A stretch of 11,584 nucleotides of DNA from Prolixibacteraceae bacterium (GTDB lineage Bacteria; Bacteroidota; Bacteroidia; Bacteroidales; Prolixibacteraceae). This document shows, one piece after another, positions 1 through 8,752 of the stretch. The position numbers were made by a program, and so were the translations under genes. The stretch is from the NCBI GenBank assembly GCA_017998095.1, contig JAGODU010000131.1, positions 1-11,584 of the forward strand, written 5' to 3'. The notes below the pieces were generated by a model. It made no database searches and was not told the origin of the DNA. It worked only from the letters and a program-made list of their open reading frames with translations. Each line of letters opens with the position of its first letter. The first letter of the stretch is position 1.

Positions 1-70
1 TAATAATACAAATTATTATAATTCATATTATTAAATACGCTGAAGTTGTCAAATAAAAAGATAAGATTGA

Positions 71-162
71 TTGAAATACATTCTGGTAGCAGATATATAT
101 TGTTCCATTTGAGCAGTATATTCTGAAATAAAAAAAAATAACTTGACAAGTAAAAATATAAT
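71..162 (+). promoter_or_regulatory. candidate promoter region of the DISARM-like operon
   Basis: The 199 bases before the first drm gene are extremely AT-rich and hold no convincing gene. Two partial sigma-70-like signals are visible. TTGAAA (71-76) is followed by TATATA (94-99, 17-nt spacer) or TATATT (96-101, 19-nt spacer). A perfect TTGACA (143-148) lies only 8 nt before a perfect TATAAT (157-162), which is too close for a normal promoter. The TTGACA sits inside an 11-bp palindrome, ACTTGACAAGT (141-151), which could be an operator. In DNA this AT-rich, such matches arise easily by chance, so the assignment is tentative. Confidence 0.25.
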
Positions 163-199
163 TGTTTTTTTTAACTAAAATACAAAAACTTGGTGATTT

Positions 200-2590
200 A
201 TGAAAAAAAATGTGATTGACCAAAAAGAAGTAGAATTTATTGAAAAGTATAAAATTAATTTTTATCATCCAATACATAGAAATATTTGCGAAATATTTAA
301 AAGTATAGAGAAAAAAAGGATGGTTGTATACAATCATACCTCTCAACTGTTTCCTCTTTCAATAATAATTTATAATTTTCTGAGTATGCTGGAACATGAA
401 GGACTCGAAATAACTGATATAGATTATAATTCGGGTCAATTATTAAGAATTAACAACAAGTATTGTGTTAGATATGAAGAGAAGTACAAAGATAAATTAC
501 ATAGATGCACTTTTAAAGATGGTTCAAGTTTGTTGAGTACAGATGAATTGTTGAAATTTGTTCCTGTAAATGAAGATTTTAAATTAAATAAACGAAAAAA
601 TGTAAAGAACGAGATAAAACAATCAGAAAATTCAATAAATAACATCTATCTATCAAAAAAAATACTCATTATCTCAGATTATAACAAAATAAAAGAGAGT
701 CTATCAGCAATTAAAATAAATGATATTAGTTGTTTAAATTATTTCAATTTTAAGTTTTATAGCAAAAACGGTTTTGTACAGATGAATCCTTCTTTGAGAA
801 CAAAGCCTGACTTTTATGTGATGAACAGAATAGAATTAAATAAAGCCGAGTTTCTTCCTGATATATGCTATATTATGTTTGGAGATATTTTAAAAAAAAA
901 TACATCAGCCATCAATTCAATCAAAAATTCTGAATTAATAGTATTTAACGATTATTTTGACATAAAAGCCCTAAACGAATATATTGAATATGGTTTTAGC
1001 GTTTTACCATTACCTAATGAATTGCTCATAAATACTTCTATACCTAATATCGAAAATGAGTTTGATGATCAGTTTAATATAGTACAAGATGCAATCATAA
1101 GAAAAAATCTGAAAATTGAATTTATACCACTTCATATAGAACTATATGACGACATGATTAAAAATCTTTTAGAAATAAAAAATGATATTGATGATATCTA
1201 TTTTAACAACTTAATATATATAATTTTTAAAAAATATGTTGATCAATTAACATATGAAATAGGGCTTAGTAAATATGATGCGTTTGAAGTACTCGATTCA
1301 GATGTGAATGATTTCTACGAAAACACTCTGCAGGAATACAGTTATATTTTGGATAGCGAAACAAAATCAAAATTAGAATTGTTTTTTACTTATTTTTTAA
1401 AAATTAATTTTGATTTAATCTATGTAAATCCAATTAAATTTGCAATTGATGAATGCTTAGAAAAACTCCAAATTCTTAAAACAACTAAAATCGGTATTTT
1501 TTCAAATAATATAGTAAATATGAACGAGATAATTAACGAATATCCAAGAATCTTATTTTTTAACAATGATTATAGTCAGAATTATGATATAATATTTATT
1601 ATAACTCCTAGATATAATTTGAAAAAAATATTAAAAAAAAATTTATCAGATAAAATTATTATAATACATTTTTGCCATATTTTAAAGCAGATAACTCGAT
1701 ATTTTAAAAAAGTTGAAGACAAATATGGGTATGATAATAAACAATACTGGAAAGACAAAGAGTCTTTGAATATACATGACCTAACTTTGACAGATTCTGA
1801 GTTTTTAAATAAAAGCAATACCTCTGAATATTTTCAATTACTTAAAAGTATTAATAAACTTACCATAAATTTATTGTCACAAAGTAAAAAAATCAAAGCA
1901 ACATTACTTCTTTTTAAATCAAATAAAATTGTATTTATGAGAGACCATGGTAAAATATCAATTTTAATGGGTACAACAATAAAAGAAAGAAATTATAATT
2001 TATTAAAACCTAACGATATATGCCTGATTTATAAGATTAATAAAGAAGAGCTTAGAAAGCATGTAGATATTATTTTACAAGAAAAAGGTCAATCGAATTA
2101 TCGAGTAACAAGTCAGATATGGAGAAATGAACTTTACGACTACCTGAAAATTAATGATTTTGATAGTCTACATAGAACAATAAAGAAATATAATCGTCGC
2201 ATTGAAGAGGCTACTTTAAAAAACTGGATAGAAAACAAAGAAATGATTGGTCCTAAAAATTTGGATTTTATTGATATTATAATGAATTTAAATGGAAAAG
2301 AAATCAGAGAAGAAATAATAAAAGATGTTAAAATAGCAATTAAAAATATAAGAAAGTACCATATTGTAGAATCCCATGTTATAAAGAAAGAGATGAAAGA
2401 ACGTTTTATAAATCAAAAAAAAGTAGATAATCAAAGCCAGGGATGTATTAAAATTGAACCGTTTGGAGAGATAGAGGTACTACATTTTGAATGTATGTTA
2501 CAAAAAAATATTCAAGTTGATGAATACATGATTAATAAGGTGTATGATTATAAAGAGTTCGAGAAGTTAATACGAAAGGATGCCTTATGA
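200..2590 (+). CDS. drmE: probable DISARM protein DrmE-like (unknown biochemical function)
   Basis: A 796-residue protein encoded as the first gene of the drm operon. I recognise no enzymatic motif in it: there is no Walker A, no methyltransferase signature and no HKD phospholipase motif. The identification rests on position (directly upstream of drmA and drmB, overlapping drmA by 4 nt in ATGA), on its size, and on the fact that class 2 DISARM carries a large protein of unknown function, DrmE. Visible structure: short beta-alpha stretches resembling Rossmann or degenerate helicase folds, for example KKILIISDY near residue 153 and YDIIFIITPR in the middle. A lysine- and arginine-rich helical C-terminal third contains a RRIEEATLKNW stretch. 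The start at 200 is preceded by GGTGAT (192-197), a plausible anti-SD match. Codon use is extremely AT-rich, as in its two partners. It could instead be a new accessory subunit that replaces DrmE. Confidence 0.55.
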   Translation: MKKNVIDQKEVEFIEKYKINFYHPIHRNICEIFKSIEKKRMVVYNHTSQLFPLSIIIYNFLSMLEHEGLEITDIDYNSGQLLRINNKYCVRYEEKYKDKLHRCTFKDGSSLLSTDELLKFVPVNEDFKLNKRKNVKNEIKQSENSINNIYLSKKILIISDYNKIKESLSAIKINDISCLNYFNFKFYSKNGFVQMNPSLRTKPDFYVMNRIELNKAEFLPDICYIMFGDILKKNTSAINSIKNSELIVFNDYFDIKALNEYIEYGFSVLPLPNELLINTSIPNIENEFDDQFNIVQDAIIRKNLKIEFIPLHIELYDDMIKNLLEIKNDIDDIYFNNLIYIIFKKYVDQLTYEIGLSKYDAFEVLDSDVNDFYENTLQEYSYILDSETKSKLELFFTYFLKINFDLIYVNPIKFAIDECLEKLQILKTTKIGIFSNNIVNMNEIINEYPRILFFNNDYSQNYDIIFIITPRYNLKKILKKNLSDKIIIIHFCHILKQITRYFKKVEDKYGYDNKQYWKDKESLNIHDLTLTDSEFLNKSNTSEYFQLLKSINKLTINLLSQSKKIKATLLLFKSNKIVFMRDHGKISILMGTTIKERNYNLLKPNDICLIYKINKEELRKHVDIILQEKGQSNYRVTSQIWRNELYDYLKINDFDSLHRTIKKYNRRIEEATLKNWIENKEMIGPKNLDFIDIIMNLNGKEIREEIIKDVKIAIKNIRKYHIVESHVIKKEMKERFINQKKVDNQSQGCIKIEPFGEIEVLHFECMLQKNIQVDEYMINKVYDYKEFEKLIRKDAL
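2575..2590 (+). promoter_or_regulatory. drmE-drmA translational coupling site
   Basis: AAAGGA at 2575-2580 stands 6 nt before the drmA ATG (2587). That ATG overlaps the TGA of the preceding gene as ATGA. The ribosome binding site lies inside the upstream coding sequence, so the two proteins are probably made in coupled fashion from one transcript. Confidence 0.7.
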
Positions 2591-5500
2591 GAAATAAAAT
2601 ACTAAATCTAATGAAATCAGAATTGATAGGGCCTTCAGTTTTCAATGGAAATCCTGATAATGAATTATTAAATGAATCCCCAACCAAAAAATATTATACA
2701 GGAGTTTTGTTTCCTCAAAATACTAAAACCTCAGATCTTGATACGGAAATGGACAATATGAAAGATATTGCTTTATATCTTCCAGACAATGAAAACAACA
2801 ATAATTTTGAAAATGATGACAATCACGAAAATATTGATGATAAACATATATATTCTTCAGTCGATGATGATGGTGAAGATATCGACCCATACATAATTAA
2901 AAGTAAAACACATTTATCATTTATATATGGGTTGTCCTTTTCTGTCTTAGAGAAAAATTTTAGTGATGTAAATGTAAAAATAGAAGCAGGATGTTATCAG
3001 GTTTATAATAATGGGGGTCATGATACCTTTCAGAGAGTACCTTTAAATATTGCTATAAATTTAAAAGATATTCCTGAAAATCAGACCACAATCATAAACT
3101 CCTTATTATCTTTTAATGAAGATGACATTAAAGTTGAAATTTTAGAAAACCTTGCAATTTACAATCAGATTTTCAAAAAAAATAATAAAAGATATATAAC
3201 TTTAAAACTTATAAATATGAATAAAGTAAGCCCTCAAGAAAAAAAAATTACTCCAAAATGTTTCTTTCAAAATAAAATAACAGTAACAATGAATAATGGG
3301 ACATTTCAAACCATCTTTGATCAATATAACGATATTGTACCTGACCATATTGACGAGAAAAGAAATATGCTCTATTATAACCATAAAAAAATAATGGCTA
3401 TAGGTCACAGTTGTAGTGCTTTATGGGATAATCATAATAAAACTATATCTACAAGTTTTATGCCTGAATATGAGCTAAAACCAATAAAACATTCCAAGAT
3501 AGATAATACCTTTATAATGTTGGACATAGCTGACGATTCTAAATGGTGTATTAATAAGAAAGCATTTGACTTACTAGCTGACGAATATGAAAAATGGATT
3601 GATCAAAAGCACTTAACTAAAAATTCTGAAGATTATTCAATGTTTGCAGATCTTATTGATTTAAATGTTAAACAATGCAAACAAACCCTCAAAAGAATAA
3701 AAGAGGGAATAACTATTCTTGATAGTAATCCTTTATGTAGAAAAGCATTTCAATATATGAATCAAGTTATGCATGATCAGCAAAATAGTTCTAAAAAGCC
3801 CTTAAGACATTATCATATAAGTGATGATTCTTTTGATATTGCACATAATGAGTATGAAAAAAAAAACGAATGGAGGCTATTTCAGATTGCCTTTATTTTG
3901 ATGAACATAAAAGGACTGGTTGATCCAAATTCCCAAGATAGAGATATAGCTGATTTAATATGGTTTTCTACAGGAGGTGGAAAAACGGAGGCCTATCTGG
4001 GATTATCTTCATTTATGATAATTTATAGAAGGCTCATAAATAACAACAATTATGGAATTTCAGTTTTGATGAGATATACTTTAAGATTACTCAGTTCTCA
4101 GCAGTTTACAAGAGCGGCTTCAATGTTCTGTTCTTTAGAGAATCTCAGAGTTAAAACCCCTGAATTAGGAGACAAACCTTTTTCATTAGGTTTATGGGTG
4201 GGAGCAAATGTTACTCCTCCTGATTATGCTACAGCACGTGAAAAACTTAATAATTTAATGGATAAGGGCGGCGACAATCCTTTTATAATGATAAAATGCC
4301 CATGGTGTGGATGTGAAATGGGATTCTTTGACAATGGAGAAAAAGGGTCAAAAAAAAGAAAAAAAGTTATAGGCTATGAATGTGAAAAAAATAGTTTTAA
4401 ATACAAATGTGATAATCCAGATTGCTTATTCTCAAAAATTGAAATGCCTGTGAGAACTATTGATGAAGCAATATATAATGATCCTCCTGATATGTTGATC
4501 AGTACGGTGGACAAGTTTGCTTTATTGCCGTGGAATAAAAAAACAAGGAACCTTTTTAATTTACATTCATCTAATGATAGTATAGATATTATTATACAGG
4601 ATGAATTACACTTAATTAATGGTTCTTTGGGGACTGTGATAGGGATATATGAGATTTTGATCCAATCTCTGATAGAAAAAAAGGGAAGCAAACCTAAGGT
4701 GATAGCATCAACTGCAACAATCAGCAGGTATAAAGAACACTTAATAAGTTTGTTTAACAGAAAAAATGCGATGATTTTTCCCTTGCCCATATGCCGATTT
4801 GGCGAAACCTTTTTTTCATACGAAGATGAAAAAAGCTCTGGAAGGTTATACATTGGAATAGTCCCTTCTTCCTCTATAACATCAATATCTTCTCAAATCC
4901 ATTTAACATCTTTTATGCTTCATTGTATCAACTCTCTTTATTCAAATAATGAAAATGATTTGAAATCAATTGATTTTTATTGGACTTTATTGCTATACTT
5001 TAACACAATCAAAGAATTAGGATACATTTCATATCAGTTAGATACCAGTATTAAAGACAGAACTAATGTGTTGTATAACCAATACTCAGAAAAAATTAAA
5101 AAATATTTTAATCATGATTTAAAAAAAAGATCATACTTAAAAAAGAGCGAATTGACAAGTCGCGTGAAATCCCAAGATATTCCGAAGGTTTTTGATTCAC
5201 TTAATAATTCAATAATTGGCAATGAACAGGAAACGGTAGATATTTGCTTAGGAACTAATATGATTTCTGTTGGTATTGATGTCCAACGTTTAGGGCTTAT
5301 GTTGATATTTGGGCATCCCAAATTAACTTCTGAATATATACAGTGTAGTAGTAGAGTAGGAAGAAATGAAAATGGACCTGGTTTAGTTGTTACTTTATAC
5401 AATAGTTCACGAAACAGGGACATGTCTGTTTATGAAAATTTTCAAGGCTTTCATTCCAGAATATACTCATATGTAGAAGCCAGCACAATCACCCCCTACT

Positions 5501-5880
5501 CAATTACAGCACAAAAAAGATTACTACACGCCATTATGGTCGGCTTTGAACGTCTTTTAAAAGATTCTGATTCTCCTTTAATAGATATCCATCTTCTTAA
5601 AGAATTAAAGGTATATTTGGAAGAACGAACTAATGAAATTTCAGAAAGTGAGAAAGATATAATTTTATCATATTTTGAAAATAATATTAAGAAATGGGAG
5701 CTGTTTATGCCAGAAAGATATGGAGATTTCTTCTCAATAAAACCCGATAGTCTTTTTTCCCCTGCAAATTCAGATAATTATATATCTAACGACTCCGATA
5801 AAGTACTTTGGTCTATGCCGACCTCAATGAGAGTAGTCGAAAAAGAATGTGAAATTAGATTATATTCAGGCGATGAATAG
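2587..5880 (+). CDS. drmA: DISARM helicase DrmA
   Basis: A 1,097-residue superfamily 2 helicase/translocase. In DISARM, DrmA works with DrmB as a DNA-binding complex that attacks incoming phage DNA. The N-terminus has the DrmA-like pattern GP...P...YYTGVLFP (residues 15-43), followed by an acidic, Asn-rich segment (about 67-100). Helicase motifs are complete: Walker A STGGGKTEAYLG with K466, motif II DELH at 672-675, motif III STAT at 708-711, motif V GTNMISVGID at 889-898, and motif VI SSRVGR at 921-926. A Cys-rich insertion between motifs I and II (C571xxC574 paired with C608xxxxC613, plus C576 and C599) looks like a zinc ribbon. Start chosen at the coupled ATG. The downstream drmB follows 8 nt after the stop. 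All catalytic motifs are intact, so the protein looks functional. Confidence is high for an SF2 helicase and good for DrmA specifically. Confidence 0.88.
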   Translation: MRNKILNLMKSELIGPSVFNGNPDNELLNESPTKKYYTGVLFPQNTKTSDLDTEMDNMKDIALYLPDNENNNNFENDDNHENIDDKHIYSSVDDDGEDIDPYIIKSKTHLSFIYGLSFSVLEKNFSDVNVKIEAGCYQVYNNGGHDTFQRVPLNIAINLKDIPENQTTIINSLLSFNEDDIKVEILENLAIYNQIFKKNNKRYITLKLINMNKVSPQEKKITPKCFFQNKITVTMNNGTFQTIFDQYNDIVPDHIDEKRNMLYYNHKKIMAIGHSCSALWDNHNKTISTSFMPEYELKPIKHSKIDNTFIMLDIADDSKWCINKKAFDLLADEYEKWIDQKHLTKNSEDYSMFADLIDLNVKQCKQTLKRIKEGITILDSNPLCRKAFQYMNQVMHDQQNSSKKPLRHYHISDDSFDIAHNEYEKKNEWRLFQIAFILMNIKGLVDPNSQDRDIADLIWFSTGGGKTEAYLGLSSFMIIYRRLINNNNYGISVLMRYTLRLLSSQQFTRAASMFCSLENLRVKTPELGDKPFSLGLWVGANVTPPDYATAREKLNNLMDKGGDNPFIMIKCPWCGCEMGFFDNGEKGSKKRKKVIGYECEKNSFKYKCDNPDCLFSKIEMPVRTIDEAIYNDPPDMLISTVDKFALLPWNKKTRNLFNLHSSNDSIDIIIQDELHLINGSLGTVIGIYEILIQSLIEKKGSKPKVIASTATISRYKEHLISLFNRKNAMIFPLPICRFGETFFSYEDEKSSGRLYIGIVPSSSITSISSQIHLTSFMLHCINSLYSNNENDLKSIDFYWTLLLYFNTIKELGYISYQLDTSIKDRTNVLYNQYSEKIKKYFNHDLKKRSYLKKSELTSRVKSQDIPKVFDSLNNSIIGNEQETVDICLGTNMISVGIDVQRLGLMLIFGHPKLTSEYIQCSSRVGRNENGPGLVVTLYNSSRNRDMSVYENFQGFHSRIYSYVEASTITPYSITAQKRLLHAIMVGFERLLKDSDSPLIDIHLLKELKVYLEERTNEISESEKDIILSYFENNIKKWELFMPERYGDFFSIKPDSLFSPANSDNYISNDSDKVLWSMPTSMRVVEKECEIRLYSGDE

Positions 5881-5891
5881 AGGTAAATGTG
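5879..5891 (+). promoter_or_regulatory. drmB ribosome binding site and GTG start
   Basis: AGAGGT begins within the TAG stop of drmA and is 4 nt from the GTG codon at 5889. The only nearby ATG (5887) is followed directly by TGA, so GTG is the supported start. This spacing again points to translation from one drm mRNA. Confidence 0.65.
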
Positions 5892-7553
5892 AATACAATA
5901 CGATATACTAATTTAATACGAAATCAAGGAATAGGTAGTATTATTACTACTCTAGACAACGAATCATATATTATTGCTGATATAGACTATTGGGAGAAAA
6001 ATTATTTTAGCCTTAAAGAGGATAGGGAAGTATTTAAATTTCATAATGCAAGACTAGAGGATTTACTTGGTGTTGATTATTTTCTTAAACCATTGAATGT
6101 TCAGCCTATCAAACAAAACAAGAATATGTATTTTATCCCTGTTTTTCGTTTTCCTTTATGGCATTATTGTCCTGTATGCGGCGAGATGAAAAAACTTCCA
6201 CTTAGGGGGAGAAAAATTCCTTATTGTACAAGTACTCATATACACAAGAAGAAAATAAAATTGATGCCTATATGGTTTGTTGTAGCTTGCAATAATGGGC
6301 ACATTAGTGATTTTCCTTTTGATCAATGGATTAGCCACTCAGAAGGATGTAGTAAATCAGCAATTAGATTAAAAGTTTCAAAAAATACAACAAATATTAC
6401 TCAGACAAAAGTAGTTTGCGATGAATGCAATCAATCTAGGAATTTGCCAAATTTTTCACATCCTGAAGAATTAAAATGTAATGGTTGTAGACCATGGACT
6501 GGTCAAATGAATGAACATCACTGCGAATCCAAAGTAGCGATTATGCCTGTTCATTCTAATAGTTTATATTATGCAAAAAATATTTCTGCTTTATTGATTG
6601 AAAAGAAAAATGAAGATAAAGAGGAACAATTCATCAATGAACACTACTCTAACATTAAAAGCAAGAGTAGCGATGAGCTCATTAAGTTAGCAGAACTTAT
6701 GGGATTGGACAAAGAAAAGCTCATTTATTACTTGGAAAGTAAAGATAAAACAGATATTTTACCAGAAGAATTTATGATTTTAAACTCAAATAAAATAGTG
6801 AATGAATCAAGCATTGCAGTAATACCGCAGCAAATGGATAATCGTATTAGTAACTTTTTTGCCAAAGTAAATATGGTACCTTTTTTAACGGAGTCAGTTA
6901 TTTTTTATGGATTTCAAAGACTACTAGACTTAAAAAATCCTTATATATGTGCGATTAGTAAAGAATTTAAGTGGCTTCCTGGATATGAGAATTATGGTGA
7001 AGGAATATTTATTTCTATAAGTTATGAACAGCTGAAATTATACTTCGATATTTGCGGAATGGATTATTCTTCAAAAATGAATCTAAATCAGATATTAATG
7101 CATTCAATATCCCATATGATTATAAAAGAACTTAGTTTTGTATCTGGATATCAGATTACATCAATAAGAGAAAAATTATATATATCCGATGATAGCTCCC
7201 CAATATTTATGTGCGGTGCATTAATTTATACTACCTCCGCTGATAAAAATGGAACATTGGGTGGTTTATGTGAGCTGGCAAAAAAAGATAAATTTACTGA
7301 GCTAGTAATTGAATCTATTAAAAAAATACTCTCCTGCTCTCTGGACCCATTTTGTATAAATAACTCCATGCTTCTTACAAACCAAAAACAAAGTAGAGAC
7401 GATTATCAAAATGGGGAATCCGCATGCCATCATTGTTTATACTTACCTGAGACTTCGTGTACAGAATTTAACATGAATTTAGATCGTGGTTTAATTATAG
7501 GAGTACAAGATAAAATTGGATACTTTAATGATATAGTTGAATTATTTAAATAA
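5889..7553 (+). CDS. drmB: DISARM DUF1998 zinc protein DrmB
   Basis: A 554-residue partner of DrmA. DrmB proteins carry the DUF1998 domain and form a complex with DrmA. The N-terminal half is rich in zinc-type cysteines: C94xxC97, C134 followed by NNGH (H138), C154, C177xxC180 and C197xxC200. The C-terminal part matches the DUF1998 pattern. It has a His-containing helix, HSISHMIIKEL, starting at H405, then GTLGGL at 455-460 after a hydrophobic strand, and a closing cysteine cluster C513HHC516 followed by C524. The start is GTG at 5889. An overlapping ATG at 5887 would stop at once. AGAGGT (5879-5884), overlapping the drmA stop, is the ribosome binding site. The protein ends at a TAA with no drmC start nearby. 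Same AT-rich codon use as drmA. Confidence 0.85.
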   Translation: MNTIRYTNLIRNQGIGSIITTLDNESYIIADIDYWEKNYFSLKEDREVFKFHNARLEDLLGVDYFLKPLNVQPIKQNKNMYFIPVFRFPLWHYCPVCGEMKKLPLRGRKIPYCTSTHIHKKKIKLMPIWFVVACNNGHISDFPFDQWISHSEGCSKSAIRLKVSKNTTNITQTKVVCDECNQSRNLPNFSHPEELKCNGCRPWTGQMNEHHCESKVAIMPVHSNSLYYAKNISALLIEKKNEDKEEQFINEHYSNIKSKSSDELIKLAELMGLDKEKLIYYLESKDKTDILPEEFMILNSNKIVNESSIAVIPQQMDNRISNFFAKVNMVPFLTESVIFYGFQRLLDLKNPYICAISKEFKWLPGYENYGEGIFISISYEQLKLYFDICGMDYSSKMNLNQILMHSISHMIIKELSFVSGYQITSIREKLYISDDSSPIFMCGALIYTTSADKNGTLGGLCELAKKDKFTELVIESIKKILSCSLDPFCINNSMLLTNQKQSRDDYQNGESACHHCLYLPETSCTEFNMNLDRGLIIGVQDKIGYFNDIVELFK

Positions 7554-7698
7554 AGATGTTTTAGATTATTCTTACGAAAAGGATAATACTAAGGTACATT
7601 CTGAAATCGGTTATTATAAAGAAGCAGAGTATTCTCCTGTCTTTTTGAAAATATTTGATGGCCTCTTCTATGGCTTGCTGGATTCGGTATTTTGTTAA
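7537..7698 (+). pseudogene. orphan 53-codon frame overlapping the end of drmB
   Basis: The reading frame +1 to drmB is open from a TTG at 7537, directly after an in-frame TAG, to a TAA at 7696-7698. It gives 53 residues, starting LNYLNKDVLDYSYEK and ending GLFYGLLDSVFC. There is no ATG start and no clear Shine-Dalgarno site. The last 70 bases are visibly richer in G and C than drmB. The opposite strand of the same stretch is also open, with a helical-looking TKYRIQQAIEEAIKYFQKD. The segment may be the remnant of a disrupted gene on either strand, at the place where drmC would be expected. I recognise no family, and it could equally be random open frame. Confidence 0.25.
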
Positions 7699-8519
7699 TG
7701 CTTTTTCTTAAATGACGCTATTTTTTCCTCTGCAAGCTTAGTATAAAATCCACCAGTTTTATTTTTATTTATAATATTATTCAGCCATAAAGAAGCATTC
7801 TCAATATCATCTTTATACCAATATATTTGGCTGATTTGATATCTAATGGCATTTAACGAAGAGTTATCAGGGTAATCTAATTCCAGAGCATTATATGTTT
7901 CTAATAATTTTGGCATATGCAAATCAAAATACTCTGATTTCTTATATAGTTGTAGATAGACCTTTTTCTCCCCAGCTATTTCATTAATTAGGCATTTAAT
8001 TTTTTTCTCAAGAGCTACCTCCGCCTCTGGGCTTTTTGGAAAATTATCAATAACTCTATCATACCAGTAAATTGCTATTGGTAACGATGGCAAATATGAC
8101 CCATCTATTGTGTATTTAGAGGGCGAGTCATCAAAAAATTCAGCGTTTTTAAAGTATTGATTAGCTAAAAGTGAAGTATTTCTATCAGTGATAGATGCTC
8201 CAAATGTGTCCTTAAGATTATCCAAGGATTCTTTTGCTTTTAATGAATATTTGGAATTTGGATAGAGTTTTATTAAATTTGTCCAATCTTTGATAGCAGT
8301 CTCATATTTTGCTTCACTGCATGATAATTCTCCCATATAGTATAGTGCTTCAGCTTTTAATGCGGGAGTTGAAGAATTGTTATAATATATTTTTATAAAC
8401 TCTTCCGTTGCTTTCTCTTTCAGTCCGTGATCATACATATCTTTTGCCATTGTAATATTTTGAGCCAGTAAAATGGAGGTTGCAAAAAGAAGGCAGCAAG
8501 TAATGAGTACTCTGTTCAT
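7695..8519 (-). CDS. secreted TPR-like repeat protein
   Basis: A 274-residue protein convergent with the drm operon. It starts with a signal peptide: a short basic N-terminus (MNR), a hydrophobic core (VLITCCLLFATSILLA), and likely cleavage near AQ/N at about residue 20. There is no well-placed lipobox, so it is probably a soluble periplasmic protein. The mature part consists of TPR/BamD-like helical hairpins with the usual pattern of small and aromatic residues, for example ALYYMGELSCSEAKYETAIK and IKLYPNSKYSLKAKESL. Further units lie around AIYWYDRVIDNFPKSPEAEVAL, with its central aromatic and Pro positions, and near the C-terminus. Such proteins act as scaffolds for cell-envelope assemblies. 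No specific partner can be deduced. A GAGGAGA site (8530-8524) precedes the ATG at 8519. The gene is AT-rich and looks intact, and it may be resident chromosomal or envelope-related DNA rather than part of the defence system. Confidence 0.75.
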   Translation of the reverse strand: MNRVLITCCLLFATSILLAQNITMAKDMYDHGLKEKATEEFIKIYYNNSSTPALKAEALYYMGELSCSEAKYETAIKDWTNLIKLYPNSKYSLKAKESLDNLKDTFGASITDRNTSLLANQYFKNAEFFDDSPSKYTIDGSYLPSLPIAIYWYDRVIDNFPKSPEAEVALEKKIKCLINEIAGEKKVYLQLYKKSEYFDLHMPKLLETYNALELDYPDNSSLNAIRYQISQIYWYKDDIENASLWLNNIINKNKTGGFYTKLAEEKIASFKKKH

Positions 8520-8579
8520 ATTATCTCCTCTATATTCTTAATATATTATACAAACAAACAAGAATTGGAATTTGGTCAA
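8520..8579 (-). promoter_or_regulatory. promoter and RBS of the TPR-like gene
   Basis: On the minus strand a perfect TATAAT (8550-8545) lies about 26 nt before the start codon, with GAGGAGA (8530-8524) between them. A TTGACC (8579-8574) is present, but its 23-nt spacer is too long for a standard -35, so only the -10 element and the ribosome binding site are reasonably supported. The rest of the stretch up to 8752 shows no gene I can support. Confidence 0.4.
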
Positions 8580-8752
8580 GGTTTATTTATAAGTATATGT
8601 CTTCTTCAGATCTTATCGATACTGGCATGCTTTCTGTAACCCACATCCAATGGCATATGAGCCTCAATTTATATTATACAATTATCTGCCTTTTCCGGTA
8701 TCCACTGCCTTTTCAAACATATATTATAACCTTGAGGAAGAAAGGAGATAAT

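Noticed and set aside
46..149. TTGTCAA (46-52) and TTGACAA (143-149) as an inverted operator pair
   Set aside because: Only seven bases match and the flanks do not extend the pairing. It is expected by chance in this sequence.
23..346. 107-residue minus-strand frame across the upstream region and drmE start
   Set aside because: Low-complexity, Phe/Ile/Tyr-rich product with no ribosome binding site, overlapping the well supported drm gene. It is an artefact of AT-rich DNA.
4374..4853. 159-residue minus-strand frame inside drmA
   Set aside because: It mirrors the helicase motif region on the opposite strand. The plus-strand product has clear conserved motifs and the minus one has none.
7559..7694. 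Weak CAGAG/CTCCTG hairpin near 7628 as a shared terminator of the convergent genes
   Set aside because: Only five pairs with a bulge; not convincing as a terminator.
8597..8752. N-terminal extension of the zinc-ribbon gene to an ATG at 8597
   Set aside because: No ribosome binding site at 8597, an implausible extra N-terminus, and a strong RBS directly before the ATG at 8753.
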